From positions 108,041 through 172,040 of the forward strand of contig JAFVCD010000032.1 of assembly GCA_017479425.1 (NCBI GenBank): a DNA stretch of 64,000 nucleotides, in the 5' to 3' direction. Position 1 is the stretch's first letter, and each line of letters opens with the position of its first letter. Below, in pieces: positions 7,449 to 15,586 of the stretch. The notes under the pieces are model-generated. The model was given only the letters and a program-made list of their open reading frames with translations, was not told the origin of the DNA and searched no databases. The position numbers and the translations under genes are program-made. Source of the stretch: Oscillospiraceae bacterium. Lineage in GTDB: Bacteria; Bacillota; Clostridia; Oscillospirales; Oscillospiraceae.

Positions 7449-7536
7449 GGCAGCTTATGCCTGCGCCTTCATCGTGAGATAGGCGTTGATGAATCCGTCG
7501 AGGTCGCCGTCCATTACTGCGGTGATATTGCCGTTT
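7449..7536 (-). pseudogene. Duplicated 3' end of prfB (about 26 codons)
   Basis: About 88 bases repeat the last 26 codons and stop of prfB (original at 7621-7708) with four mismatches. The three mismatches inside codons are all synonymous and the encoded residues are the same. It has no start codon or ribosome site. The preserved amino-acid sequence suggests that one copy was once the functional end of the gene and the other arrived with an inserted element. Confidence 0.8.
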
Positions 7537-7620
7537 ATTCCACACAGCGCAGCTGTGTGAAATATTTTATTTTATTTGCGCGTCACAGGCGCGGGGTCGC
7601 TGACGCGCCCCTTTGAAAAC
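7537..7620. other. Short palindromic segment between the two prfB 3' ends
   Basis: The 84 bases separating the duplicated prfB ends hold two hairpins. One is CACACAGC / GCTGTGTG with a three-base loop (7541-7559), followed on the plus strand by an A/T-rich tract. The other is GCGCGTCA / TGACGCGC near 7577-7607. No gene is present. It resembles a deletion scar of a larger insertion. Confidence 0.5.
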
Positions 7621-7626
7621 GGTAGC

Positions 7627-8736
7627 TTACGCCTGCGCCTTCATCGTGAGGTAGGCGTTGATGAATCCGTCGAGGTCGCCGTCCATTACCGCGGTGATAT
7701 TGCCGTTTTCAAAGCTCGTTCTGGTGTCCTTGACGAGCTGGTAGGGCATAAAGACGTAAGAGCGGATGGCGGAGCCGAAGTCGATCTTCATCTGAACGCC
7801 CTTGATGTCGCTGATCTTCTCAAGATGCTCGCGCTCCTTGATCTCGGCAAGGCGAGCCTTAAGCATTGTCATGCAGCTGTCGCGGTTCTGGAACTGGCTG
7901 CGCTCGGTCTGGCACGATACCACGATGCCGGTGGGCTTGTGGATAAGACGAACCGCCGAGGAGGTCTTATTGACCTTCTGTCCGCCGGCACCGGAGGAGC
8001 GGTAGACCTGCATTTCGATATCCTCGTCGCGGATCTCGATCTCGCTGTCATCAGTGATCTCCGGCATTACCTCGACCGCCGCAAACGACGTCTGACGGCG
8101 GGAGTTCGCGTCGAACGGTGATACGCGGACAAGGCGGTGTACGCCGTTCTCACCCTTGAGGTATCCATAGGCGTTCTCGCCCTCGATTTTGATAGTTGCG
8201 CTCTTTATGCCCGCCTCATCGCCGTCCTGCCAGTCGAGGAGACTGTACTTGAAGCCGCGGCGCTCAGCCCAGCGGGTGTACATACGGTAGAGCATACTTG
8301 CCCAGTCCTGTGCCTCTGTACCGCCTGCACCGGGGTGGATTGAGAGAATGGCGTTGTTAGCGTCGTACTCTCCGGAGAGCATGGTGGAGAGATTCGCCTC
8401 CTCGAGCTCTGCGGAAAAAGCGTCGTAATCTGCCGTGAGCTCCTCAAGGATGCTGTCGTCGTCCTCCTCGATGCCCATTTCGCAGAGAGTCTGGAGGTCA
8501 TCGTACTTGCCCTCGATCTTTTTGAATCGGGCTATCTTGTTCTGAAGCTGCTTTATGCGCTGCTGAACCTTCTGCGAGCGCTGGATATCATTCCAGAAGC
8601 CGTCCTGCTCGGTCTCCGCGTTGAGCGTTGCAAGCTCGCTTTCGGCATCGTCAAGCTTCATCGCCGCGCGAAGAGTTCTGAGCTGCGGCTCAAGGGCGCC
8701 GAGCTTCTGCTTATAATCCTCAAATTCGACTATCAT
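7627..8736 (-). CDS. prfB: Peptide chain release factor 2
   Basis: 369-residue RF2 that reads UGA and UAA. The codon-recognition SPF tripeptide lies in RVSPFDANS and the catalytic loop is GAGGQKVNK, both intact. Full-length in one frame: the programmed frameshift used by many prfB genes is absent. At that point (around codons 27-29) the sequence reads CTT GAC in frame, exactly the usual CTT-T-GAC site minus its extra T. A Shine-Dalgarno site (AAAGGAG) precedes the ATG. The last 26 codons are duplicated downstream. Confidence 0.96.
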   Translation of the reverse strand: MIVEFEDYKQKLGALEPQLRTLRAAMKLDDAESELATLNAETEQDGFWNDIQRSQKVQQRIKQLQNKIARFKKIEGKYDDLQTLCEMGIEEDDDSILEELTADYDAFSAELEEANLSTMLSGEYDANNAILSIHPGAGGTEAQDWASMLYRMYTRWAERRGFKYSLLDWQDGDEAGIKSATIKIEGENAYGYLKGENGVHRLVRVSPFDANSRRQTSFAAVEVMPEITDDSEIEIRDEDIEMQVYRSSGAGGQKVNKTSSAVRLIHKPTGIVVSCQTERSQFQNRDSCMTMLKARLAEIKEREHLEKISDIKGVQMKIDFGSAIRSYVFMPYQLVKDTRTSFENGNITAVMDGDLDGFINAYLTMKAQA

Positions 8737-8750
8737 TCGTTACTACTCCT

Positions 8751-8822
8751 TTATCGTTCGCTCGGGCCGTCGTACGGCTCCGTGAATATGAGATCGTCAA
8801 TGTCGGGTATCTCAGGCTCCAC
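8751..8822 (-). CDS. Possible 23-residue acidic leader ORF upstream of prfB
   Basis: A GTG start with GGGAG 8 bases upstream opens a frame rich in Glu, Asp and Pro (ending DGPSER). Its TAA stop overlaps the Shine-Dalgarno site of prfB, so translation of the two could be coupled. No homologue is recognised and the frame may be fortuitous. Confidence 0.3.
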   Translation of the reverse strand: MEPEIPDIDDLIFTEPYDGPSER

Positions 8823-8849
8823 ATTTTCACTCCCTTTGCACAGAATACA

Positions 8850-9656
8850 TCATTCTATGCTGAGAGTCAGGGAAATTATCTCCGGATTATTGAAAAGCCT
8901 GTATTTCGGGCCGCCTATGCCGCGAGAAACTACCGTTTCGGTCGCCTTCTCACGGTAAACGCCGCTCGTGTACTTCGGGAACCAGTGGTGCCCCGGCGCG
9001 TAGAGTCCGTCGGTGAACGGCAGGCGCACCATACCGCCGTGGGCGTGGCCGCAGAGAACGCAGTCCACACCGAGGTCAGACCACATCGCAAGCCGGTCAT
9101 GGCGGTGATAGAGCATCAGAATAAATCTTCCGCCCTCCTTTGCCCTTATCTTCTCAACGGTTTCAGCGCACGTCGGCTGATCTGCCGGCCCGTTCGGATC
9201 GTCACACCCCGCGATAACTATGCCGCGAAAGACAACGTAATCATTCCGCAGCACCGTTCCCCCCGCCTCGCTCACGGCTCTGAAAAGTCCGCGCGGGTCG
9301 CTCGAAGCCCACTCGTGGTTGCCGGAAACGTAATACACCGGCGCGACGCGTGACAGCTCACCGACCGCCATCGAGATGTAATCCCGCTCGGCGTCAAAGT
9401 TTTCTTTATCTCCGTCCACAATATCGCCGGTTATCGCGATAATATCCGGCTCCGCCTCCCGAACCTGCCTCAGAAGTGAATCTGACCACTCTCCGTGAAG
9501 ATCCGTGAGGTGTACTACGCGCAGTCCGTTTGCCTCAGGGGGGAGGTTTCGGCTTGCGATCGAAAAGGACTCGGTGACGATGCGGAAGTTTGAATCGAGC
9601 CAAAGCGCGCCAAGGGCCGCTATTAAAACAAGGGTAAAAGCCAAGAATCTTTTCAT
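8850..9656 (-). CDS. Membrane-anchored calcineurin-like metallophosphoesterase (YkuE-like)
   Basis: 268 residues. An N-terminal membrane anchor or signal (3-20) leads into a metallophosphoesterase domain with DLHGEW at 52-57, GDIVDGD at 77-83, GNHEW at 112-116, a later LYHRHD and the closing GHAHGG around 205-210. These are the dinuclear-metal ligands. YkuE-type enzymes act at the cell surface on phosphoester substrates. The ATG at 9656 is chosen because it starts the signal sequence, but its ribosome site is weak. Confidence 0.85.
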   Translation of the reverse strand: MKRFLAFTLVLIAALGALWLDSNFRIVTESFSIASRNLPPEANGLRVVHLTDLHGEWSDSLLRQVREAEPDIIAITGDIVDGDKENFDAERDYISMAVGELSRVAPVYYVSGNHEWASSDPRGLFRAVSEAGGTVLRNDYVVFRGIVIAGCDDPNGPADQPTCAETVEKIRAKEGGRFILMLYHRHDRLAMWSDLGVDCVLCGHAHGGMVRLPFTDGLYAPGHHWFPKYTSGVYREKATETVVSRGIGGPKYRLFNNPEIISLTLSIE

Positions 9657-9701
9657 AGTTATATGATAATAACACACTTTTTGCAAGTCTGCAAGTTTCT
9701 C

Positions 9702-9730
9702 TTTACTTTATGCAAAAATTTAGTTATAAT
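9702..9730 (+). promoter_or_regulatory. Promoter of the reverse rubrerythrin gene
   Basis: TTTACT (9702-9707), 17-bp spacer, perfect TATAAT (9725-9730), with the start codon 48 bases further on. Confidence 0.65.
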
Positions 9731-9777
9731 GAATGATACAAGCACTAAATATAAATTTCTTTATGGAGGTATTAGAT

Positions 9778-10374
9778 ATGAAAAAGTGGGTATGTTCCGT
9801 ATGCGGCTACGTTGCAGAGGGCGCTGAGGCTCCCGAGCGCTGCCCCATCTGCAAGGCTCCGGCTTCCAAGTTCGTTGAGCAGGTCGAAACAAGCGAGGTA
9901 AAGTTCGCCTGCGAGCACGCTTACGGCGTATATGACAAGACCGTCAAGAACAATCCCGACGTTTCCGACGCTGACAAGCAGTACATCCTCGAGTCCTTAA
10001 AGAGCATGTTCCAGGGTGAGACCGCCGAGGTCGGCCTTTATCTCTGCATGGCCCGCATCGCTATCCGTGAGGGCTATCCCGAGATCGGCGCTTACTGGGA
10101 GAAGGCGGCCTGGGAAGAGGCTGAGCACGCCGCTATGTTCGCTGAGCTTCTCGGCACCGAGATCGAGCCGAACATGACCGATTCCACCAAGTCTAACCTT
10201 GCATGGCGCGCTGTCGCTGAGCACGGCGCAACTCAGGGCCGTCAGGATCTCGCCGCCTGCGCGAAGAAGAACAACCTCGACGCAATCCACGACGCCGTTC
10301 ATGAGATCGGCCGCGATGAGGCCCGTCACGGCAGAGCCTTCAAGGGTCTGCTTGACAGATACTTCGGCAAATAA
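9778..10374 (+). CDS. Reverse rubrerythrin (NADH peroxidase type)
   Basis: 198 residues. An N-terminal rubredoxin-like zinc-ribbon/iron site (Cys6, Cys9, Cys22, Cys25) comes before a ferritin-like diiron domain (about 50-195) with repeated Glu and EEAEH / DEARH ligand patterns. This inverted order defines reverse rubrerythrins of clostridia, which reduce hydrogen peroxide and oxygen to protect anaerobes. The ATG at 9778 has GGAGG 8 bases upstream. It is monocistronic, with a consensus -10 box and a strong terminator. Confidence 0.93.
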   Translation: MKKWVCSVCGYVAEGAEAPERCPICKAPASKFVEQVETSEVKFACEHAYGVYDKTVKNNPDVSDADKQYILESLKSMFQGETAEVGLYLCMARIAIREGYPEIGAYWEKAAWEEAEHAAMFAELLGTEIEPNMTDSTKSNLAWRAVAEHGATQGRQDLAACAKKNNLDAIHDAVHEIGRDEARHGRAFKGLLDRYFGK

Positions 10375-10392
10375 TTTTAGTCTTTCCAACCC

Positions 10393-10420
10393 GGGAGCGG
10401 AGCATTCCGCTCCCTTTTTT
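10393..10420 (+). terminator. Terminator of reverse rubrerythrin gene
   Basis: Nine-bp stem GGGAGCGGA / TCCGCTCCC, four-base loop, then six T. Confidence 0.9.
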
Positions 10421-10437
10421 ATTTACATTATCTTAAC

Positions 10438-10466
10438 TTGTAAACTGCGCTGATTTGTGGTATAGT
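10438..10466 (+). promoter_or_regulatory. Promoter of the tagA-like/tmk/DJ-1/mltG operon
   Basis: TTGTAA (10438-10443), 17-bp spacer, TATAGT (10461-10466). The predicted start of transcription is only about a dozen bases before the ATG at 10485, and no Shine-Dalgarno site is visible. The first gene would be nearly leaderless. Confidence 0.55.
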
Positions 10467-10484
10467 TATCGTGTATTATTATGA

Positions 10485-11234
10485 ATGGCGGTGAATACCA
10501 TAAAAGTAAGGGTTCTCGATATAGATTTTGATAACGTAACTATGGACGAGGCTCTCGATATCGGCGAAAAGCTCATGGACGAGCCCGGCTTCAAGTATGT
10601 TGTAACGCCGAATCCCGAGATTTGCTACCTCTCCCGCAAGGACGAGGGCGTTCGCAAGGCAGTACAGGGCGCTTCGCTCACGATTCCGGACGGTATCGGC
10701 GTAGTTTACGGCTCAAAAATTCTCGGCACTCCGCTTAAAGGAAAGGTCGCCGGCGCAGATTTTGCAGAAAAGCTGATGGCGCGTATGGCATTGAGCGGCA
10801 AAACCGCATATTTCCTCGGCGCGAAGCCGGGAGTTGCCGAAAAAGCGGCCGAGAAGCTCGCTGAGAAATATCCCGGGCTCACTGTTGTCGGCTGTCACGA
10901 CGGTTATTTCAAGGACGATGGCGAGGTCATCGCCGATATAAATGAAAAAGCTCCCGATCTTCTGCTCGTATGCCTCGGCGCGCCGAAGCAGGAGAAGTGG
11001 ATGAGCGAGCACTCAGGCGTTTTGAACGCCCGCCTTGCGATAGGTCTCGGCGGGAGTCTTGACGTCTATGCCGGCACAGTGGAGCGCGCGCCGGAGGTAT
11101 GGCAGAAGCTGAATCTTGAGTGGCTCTACCGCGTGGGTCCCGACCCGAAGCGCTGGGGACGTGCTCTCAGACTTCCGGCGTTTATTTTTCAGGTGATTGG
11201 AGAGAAGCTAAGTGGGAAAGCTCATAGTAATTGA
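10485..11234 (+). CDS. WecG/TagA/CpsF family glycosyltransferase
   Basis: 249 residues. The family transfers N-acetylmannosamine (or a related amino sugar) to undecaprenyl-linked GlcNAc in teichoic acid or capsule synthesis, at the cytoplasmic face of the membrane. Landmarks are TPNPEICYL near 40-49, the IPDGIGVVYGS motif near 67-77 and GAPKQEKWM near 165-173. It is the first gene of a four-gene operon and its 3' end overlaps tmk by 23 bases. The start is uncertain: the ATG at 10485 lacks a ribosome site and a GTG two codons later is an alternative. Confidence 0.85.
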   Translation: MAVNTIKVRVLDIDFDNVTMDEALDIGEKLMDEPGFKYVVTPNPEICYLSRKDEGVRKAVQGASLTIPDGIGVVYGSKILGTPLKGKVAGADFAEKLMARMALSGKTAYFLGAKPGVAEKAAEKLAEKYPGLTVVGCHDGYFKDDGEVIADINEKAPDLLLVCLGAPKQEKWMSEHSGVLNARLAIGLGGSLDVYAGTVERAPEVWQKLNLEWLYRVGPDPKRWGRALRLPAFIFQVIGEKLSGKAHSN

Positions 11235-11874
11235 GGGCACCGACGGCTCCGGAAAGGCCACGCAGACAGCGCTTCTGGTCGAAGCGCTTGAAAAGGCGGG
11301 CTATGATGTCAAGCGCCTTGAATTTCCGCGCTATGAGTCCGACTCCTCGGCGCTTGTGAGAATGTACCTGCGCGGCGACTTCGGCTCTAAGCCGGAGGAC
11401 GTCAACGCCTACGCCGCGGGAAGCTTTTTCGCCGTCGACAGATACGCGAGCTTCAAGGACGACTGGGGCGGCTTCTACGAGCGCGGCGGACTTGTAATTA
11501 CCGACCGCTATACCACCTCGAACGCGGTGCATCAGGCGCCGAAGCTGCCCGACAGTGAACGCGGCGAGTACCTCAAATGGCTCTTCGGCTACGAATACGG
11601 TCTTTTGGGACTGCCGAAGCCGGACTTAGTCATTTATCTCGACCTGCCGACCGCCGTTACAGAAGCGCTGATGGCTTCGCGGCGTGAAAAAACCGGCGCG
11701 CACGGCGATATCCACGAAAATGACGAGGGCTACCTCGCGCACTGCCGCGAGTGCGCGCTCGGGATCGCCAAAAGCGAGGGCTGGCGCGTTATAAACTGCG
11801 CCGAGGGCGGCTCGCTTCGTTCAATAGAGAGTATTCACTCCGAAATAATGGGCATAATCAAGGAGGCAGTGTAA
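11212..11874 (+). CDS. tmk: Thymidylate kinase
   Basis: 220-residue cytosolic kinase that phosphorylates dTMP to dTDP. The P-loop is EGTDGSGKAT (8-17), with Ala where Ser/Thr is usual, and the DR(Y/H) motif appears as ITDRYTTSN around 96-104. The LID region near 155-170 carries Arg residues (SRREKTG). The start is GTG at 11212, behind GGAG, inside the end of the previous gene. It belongs to the longer, divergent clostridial dTMP kinase type. Confidence 0.88.
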   Translation: MGKLIVIEGTDGSGKATQTALLVEALEKAGYDVKRLEFPRYESDSSALVRMYLRGDFGSKPEDVNAYAAGSFFAVDRYASFKDDWGGFYERGGLVITDRYTTSNAVHQAPKLPDSERGEYLKWLFGYEYGLLGLPKPDLVIYLDLPTAVTEALMASRREKTGAHGDIHENDEGYLAHCRECALGIAKSEGWRVINCAEGGSLRSIESIHSEIMGIIKEAV

Positions 11875-11875
11875 T

Positions 11876-12430
11876 ATGGTATATATAATTCTTGCCGAGG
11901 GCTTTGAGGAAATCGAGGCTCTCTCCCCCGCCGACATACTGCGCCGCGGCGGAGTTGAGGTCAAGCTCGCCTCAGTTCAGGACAAGGTAGTTACCGGAAG
12001 CCACGGCATAAAGGTCGAGGCCGACTGCTTGATAAGCGATATCGTTCCCGAGGAGAGCGAATTTATCGTGATTCCCGGCGGCCTCAGGGGCGTTACGAAT
12101 CTTCTCGCCTCCGAAAAGGTCGACGAGCTTCTGAGAAATGCTTATGCCGCCGGAAAGCCCGTCGGAGCTATCTGCGCAGGGCCGAGAGTTCTCGCAAAGG
12201 CGGGCATTCTTGACTCTAAACGCGCGACCTGCTACCCCGGAGTTGAGGCGCAGGTCACTGAGGTATGCAGCGCAGTTATGACGCAGGAGGCGCCTGTTAT
12301 CGTTGACGGGCGCGTAATAACCTCCCGCGCCGCCGGCACAGCCTGCGACTTCGGTCTCGCAATTCTCGCATATCTTCGCAGTGCTGACGCAGCCGAAAAG
12401 GTCAGAGCTGCGATCTGGTACAACACCTGA
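11876..12430 (+). CDS. DJ-1/PfpI family protein (YajL-like)
   Basis: 184 residues. Glu in AEGFEEIE (7-14) and the nucleophile Cys100 in the elbow GAICAGPRVL form the family's active pair. Related proteins act as deglycase or glyoxalase-like and chaperone enzymes; the substrate here is not known. It starts one base after the tmk stop with GGAGG in front. Confidence 0.88.
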   Translation: MVYIILAEGFEEIEALSPADILRRGGVEVKLASVQDKVVTGSHGIKVEADCLISDIVPEESEFIVIPGGLRGVTNLLASEKVDELLRNAYAAGKPVGAICAGPRVLAKAGILDSKRATCYPGVEAQVTEVCSAVMTQEAPVIVDGRVITSRAAGTACDFGLAILAYLRSADAAEKVRAAIWYNT

Positions 12431-12441
12431 CTGGAGGAACA

Positions 12442-14148
12442 ATGGATAAAAAGGAAAACAACGAGGAGCTTGAGCTTACACCGCAGACAAGCTTCAAAAT
12501 AGAGTTTCTCTCAAAGGACGGCGACGTCATCTCCTCCGAGGAGGAAACAGACCTCAAGCCCTTTGTGAACGTGGACTCTTCCCCGAAGCCGGAGGAGCCG
12601 AAGCCGAAGGCGGCGAATCCATACGCTCCTCCGAAGCCCGCAAGGGCGCCCGAGGAGAAAAAGCCTGAGCCGCCGAAGCCTCAGCCGAAGGTCGAAAAGA
12701 GCTTTCAGTGGCCGGAAGTTTCCCCGCTGAAGCCTGAGCCGGAGAAGTTCACTCCGCGCCCCTCGGTTTACGCTCAGCGAGCTGCTGAGGGCAAAAAGCT
12801 TACCCAGCGCACAGACTCCGAGAAGAAGGAGCGCGTGGTCATTCCGGGAACGGATATCGAGCTCTCTCCGAACGAAAAGCTTCGCGAGCGTCCGCGCACC
12901 GCAAAAAAGACCTCCGCAGCGCCGGTTGAAGACGAGGTGCCGCCCGTAGATCCGAAGGCCGAGAAGGATTTTGAGGTCGATTTTGACTACGATGAGGAAT
13001 ACGACGGCGTTGACGAGAAGATTCTCAAGCGCGGCAGCGGCAGGCGCACGGGTCTTGTTTCCGGTATTCTGTATTTTATCTTTGTGCTGTGCATTTCAGT
13101 CGTGCTCGCTTCGTTCGGCTGGCTGTGGGCGCAGGACGTTCTCGGTCTCGGAGGTGACGGCAGCGAGGTCGCGGTGACTGTTCCCGCCTTCGCTGTTTCC
13201 ACAATCGAGCGCACTGAGAAGGACGAGGACGGCAAGGAGATAACAAAGAGCGTAACCATCGCCGATATTGACGCCGTCGCGGATATGCTCTATGACGAGG
13301 GCCTTATTAAGTACAAGTGGCTCTTCAAGCTCTTCTGCTCCTTCTCAAACGGCGCGGAAAAAATACGCGCAGGCTCGTACATTCTCAAAACAGATTATGA
13401 CTACCGCGCGCTCATCTACGGCATGAACCTCAAAAACGGTAAGCGCGTTGAGGTCGACGTTACGATTCCAGAGGGCTTCACAGTCCGTCAGATAGTCGAG
13501 CTGCTCGATGAGAAGGGCGTATGCGACGCTTCTGATATGTGGAACAGCCTCAGAAACGATGAATTCAGCTACGAGTTTGTATCCGCTGAGATTCCGAGAG
13601 CCGACAATGCCCTCGAGGGCTATCTCTTCCCCGACACCTACACCTTCTATATGGGCGATACGGCCTCGAGAGTCATCGGAAAGCTCCTCTCAAACTTCTC
13701 GAAAAAGTGGACTGACGAATATTCAGAGCGCGCCAAGGAGCTCGGCTACACCCAGCGCGAGATCATCACCATCGCCTCGCTCATTGAAAAGGAGGCGGGC
13801 GCTGACGCAGAGCGCGCGACCATTGCGTCCGTAATATATAACCGTCTGCGCGACGGTGGAAGCGGCACGAACTACTACCTGCAGATCGACGCCTCGCTCT
13901 ATTACGCAGCTGCGGAGGCGGGCGTTGAGATGAGCATCGACATTGACTCGCCCTACAACACCTACCGCAATCAGGGGCTCACGCCAGGCCCGATCGCAAA
14001 CCCGGGTCTTGCGAGCATCAAGGCGGCGCTGAATCCCGAGAGCACGAAGTATTACTACTACGCGCTCGGCAAGGATCACGTTCACCACTTCTTCGCGACG
14101 CTCGAGGAGCACACCGCGTTTGTCCATTCGGACAACTACGGAGGATAG
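12442..14148 (+). CDS. mltG: Endolytic murein transglycosylase MltG, with long cytoplasmic extension
   Basis: 568 residues. It cleaves nascent glycan strands and so sets peptidoglycan chain length. An unusually long cytoplasmic N-terminal region (1-200) is rich in Pro, Lys and Glu and looks disordered. A single membrane helix spans 204-230. The YceG domain follows (about 300-560), with the catalytic Glu in ASLIEKEAG and the conserved NTYRNQGLTPGPIANPG stretch. Canonical MltG is about 340-380 residues, so the N-terminal arm adds roughly 200. It is the last gene of the operon. Confidence 0.92.
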   Translation: MDKKENNEELELTPQTSFKIEFLSKDGDVISSEEETDLKPFVNVDSSPKPEEPKPKAANPYAPPKPARAPEEKKPEPPKPQPKVEKSFQWPEVSPLKPEPEKFTPRPSVYAQRAAEGKKLTQRTDSEKKERVVIPGTDIELSPNEKLRERPRTAKKTSAAPVEDEVPPVDPKAEKDFEVDFDYDEEYDGVDEKILKRGSGRRTGLVSGILYFIFVLCISVVLASFGWLWAQDVLGLGGDGSEVAVTVPAFAVSTIERTEKDEDGKEITKSVTIADIDAVADMLYDEGLIKYKWLFKLFCSFSNGAEKIRAGSYILKTDYDYRALIYGMNLKNGKRVEVDVTIPEGFTVRQIVELLDEKGVCDASDMWNSLRNDEFSYEFVSAEIPRADNALEGYLFPDTYTFYMGDTASRVIGKLLSNFSKKWTDEYSERAKELGYTQREIITIASLIEKEAGADAERATIASVIYNRLRDGGSGTNYYLQIDASLYYAAAEAGVEMSIDIDSPYNTYRNQGLTPGPIANPGLASIKAALNPESTKYYYYALGKDHVHHFFATLEEHTAFVHSDNYGG

Positions 14149-14157
14149 GCGAATAGC

Positions 14158-14199
14158 ACGACCCCGTCCTTTTCAAACAGGACGGGGTCGTTTATTATT
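14158..14199. terminator. Bidirectional terminator, mltG / purine nucleoside phosphorylase
   Basis: Thirteen-bp stem ACGACCCCGTCCT / AGGACGGGGTCGT with an eight-base loop, followed by TTATTATT on the plus strand. It lies between convergent genes. Confidence 0.85.
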
Positions 14200-15019
14200 C
14201 TACTATGCCCATTATGAGCCGCGCGAAATCGCCGGCAACTCTGTCCGCGGTCTCCTTGACCTCTTCGTGCGTGAGCTTGTGGGCGTCGATACCCGCCGCC
14301 ATGTTCGTCACACAGTTGACAGCGCAGACTCTCACTCCCATGTGGTGCGCGGCGATTGCCTCGACGGCGGTGCTCATGCCGACGGTGTCGGCGCCGAGAG
14401 CGCGGTACATTCTTATCTCAGCCGGAGTTTCAAACTGCGGCCCGGTGCATTGGACAAACACGCCCTCATGGACGGGAATATGCTCATTTTCACCGATCTT
14501 GAGCGCCTTTTCGCGCATTTCCGGATCGTAGAGCGCCGTCATATCGCTAAAACGCAGGCCGAGCTCGTCGATATTCTGCCCAATGAGCGGACTTGGAACA
14601 AAGCTCGAAATATGGTCGCGCAGAACTACAAACTGACCCGGTCTGAACTCGGGATTGAGCGACCCTACCGCGTTTGTGAGGACTATTCTCTTTGCGCCGA
14701 GAAGCCCAACGAGCCGCGTCGGAAGTACCACATCGTGGATATCGTAGCCCTCGTAATAGTGAACTCTGCCCTGCATCGCAGCGACCGGCGTTTTTCCGAG
14801 ATAGCCGAAGATGAACTTACCCGCGTGGCCGGATACAGTGGAAACCGGGAAATCCGGCAGCTCCGAGTAGCTTATCTCGCACTCCACGCGCATATTTTTT
14901 ACAAAGTCGCCCAGCCCGCTTCCGAGCGTGACGGCGCACTCAGGCGTGAACGAGGTGCGTTTTTTTATCATTTCGGCATAATCCTTAAGGCGTATGTAAT
15001 AACCGTTTGCATCGAACAT
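14195..15019 (-). CDS. punA: Purine nucleoside phosphorylase (trimeric type)
   Basis: 274 residues. It cleaves inosine and guanosine with phosphate to the free base and ribose-1-phosphate. Phosphate-site motifs GSGLG (near 33), GHAG (near 63) and QGRVHYYEGY (near 81) are present, as are the base-site GPQFETPAE and VGMST elements. The length is typical. It has its own promoter and an AAAGGGGG ribosome site, and is convergent with mltG. Confidence 0.94.
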   Translation of the reverse strand: MFDANGYYIRLKDYAEMIKKRTSFTPECAVTLGSGLGDFVKNMRVECEISYSELPDFPVSTVSGHAGKFIFGYLGKTPVAAMQGRVHYYEGYDIHDVVLPTRLVGLLGAKRIVLTNAVGSLNPEFRPGQFVVLRDHISSFVPSPLIGQNIDELGLRFSDMTALYDPEMREKALKIGENEHIPVHEGVFVQCTGPQFETPAEIRMYRALGADTVGMSTAVEAIAAHHMGVRVCAVNCVTNMAAGIDAHKLTHEEVKETADRVAGDFARLIMGIVE

Positions 15020-15040
15020 CTTGATTACCCCCTTTCTGTG

Positions 15041-15069
15041 ATTGTAACACAGCCGAAATAATATGTAAA
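15041..15069 (-). promoter_or_regulatory. Promoter of the purine nucleoside phosphorylase gene
   Basis: Minus strand TTTACA (15064-15069), 17-bp spacer, TACAAT (15041-15046), 22 bases before the start codon. Confidence 0.65.
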
Positions 15070-15088
15070 GCGGGAGATTTACCCCCGC

Positions 15089-15340
15089 TCAGTTCATACC
15101 GCCGGCGTACTTCTGCTTTACGCCGTTTATTTTATCCTGCGAGACCTGCTCTGTCGGATACCAGCCCTTATCGCTCATGGCGGTGTATATCTCATCGCCG
15201 AGAGCGAGGGTTTCGTTCAGCGCGCGCTGAAATGCGGTGCGAACGTCCGGAGTGGCGGACTCCACGGTGCCGTGGAGATAGAGATCGCAGCCGGATTTTG
15301 CGGTAGTCAGAAGATTTTCCATAATGCACTTATCGTCCAT
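15089..15340 (-). CDS. Spore coat protein, CotF family (C-terminal-type)
   Basis: 83 residues. The stretch LHGTVESATPDVRTAFQRAL followed by GDEIYTAMSDKGWYPTEQ is typical of CotF-like coat proteins, which are ferritin-like helical proteins of the endospore coat. It pairs with the 57-residue gene just upstream on the same strand, which carries the other half of the fold. It supports a spore-forming organism. Confidence 0.85.
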   Translation of the reverse strand: MDDKCIMENLLTTAKSGCDLYLHGTVESATPDVRTAFQRALNETLALGDEIYTAMSDKGWYPTEQVSQDKINGVKQKYAGGMN

Positions 15341-15353
15341 TTAACTTTCCTCC

Positions 15354-15527
15354 TCAGACAAGGCGCATAAAGCCTTCAAAAATTTCCTTCACCTTGCACT
15401 CAACCTCGCCGGCCTTCTCCTTAAGAGTGTTGTCGGAAAGCTGAGTTGCGGCGGTGTTTGCGAGAGTCTGAAGAAACTGCGCATGTCCAAGCGAGTCTTC
15501 AACATAGAGAAGCTCTTTTTCGCTCAT
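15354..15527 (-). CDS. Small CotF-associated helical protein
   Basis: 57 residues starting MSEKELLYVEDSLGHAQF, a helical segment resembling the N-terminal half of CotF-like ferritin-fold proteins. The ATG at 15527 has GGAGG 8 bases upstream; an in-frame start six codons earlier overlaps that site. It lies 13 bases before the CotF gene, so the two probably form one coat module. Confidence 0.7.
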   Translation of the reverse strand: MSEKELLYVEDSLGHAQFLQTLANTAATQLSDNTLKEKAGEVECKVKEIFEGFMRLV

Positions 15528-15547
15528 TTTTACTACCTCCTCCAAAT

Positions 15548-15581
15548 TAAAAAGCCTCGATGCTATTGTGCATCGGGGCTT
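15548..15581 (-). terminator. Terminator of the infB-ribF operon
   Basis: Twelve-position stem (AAGCCTCGATGC against GCATCGGGGCTT, one G-U pair) with TTTTTAATTT on the minus strand, directly after ribF. Confidence 0.8.
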
Positions 15582-15586
15582 AGATA

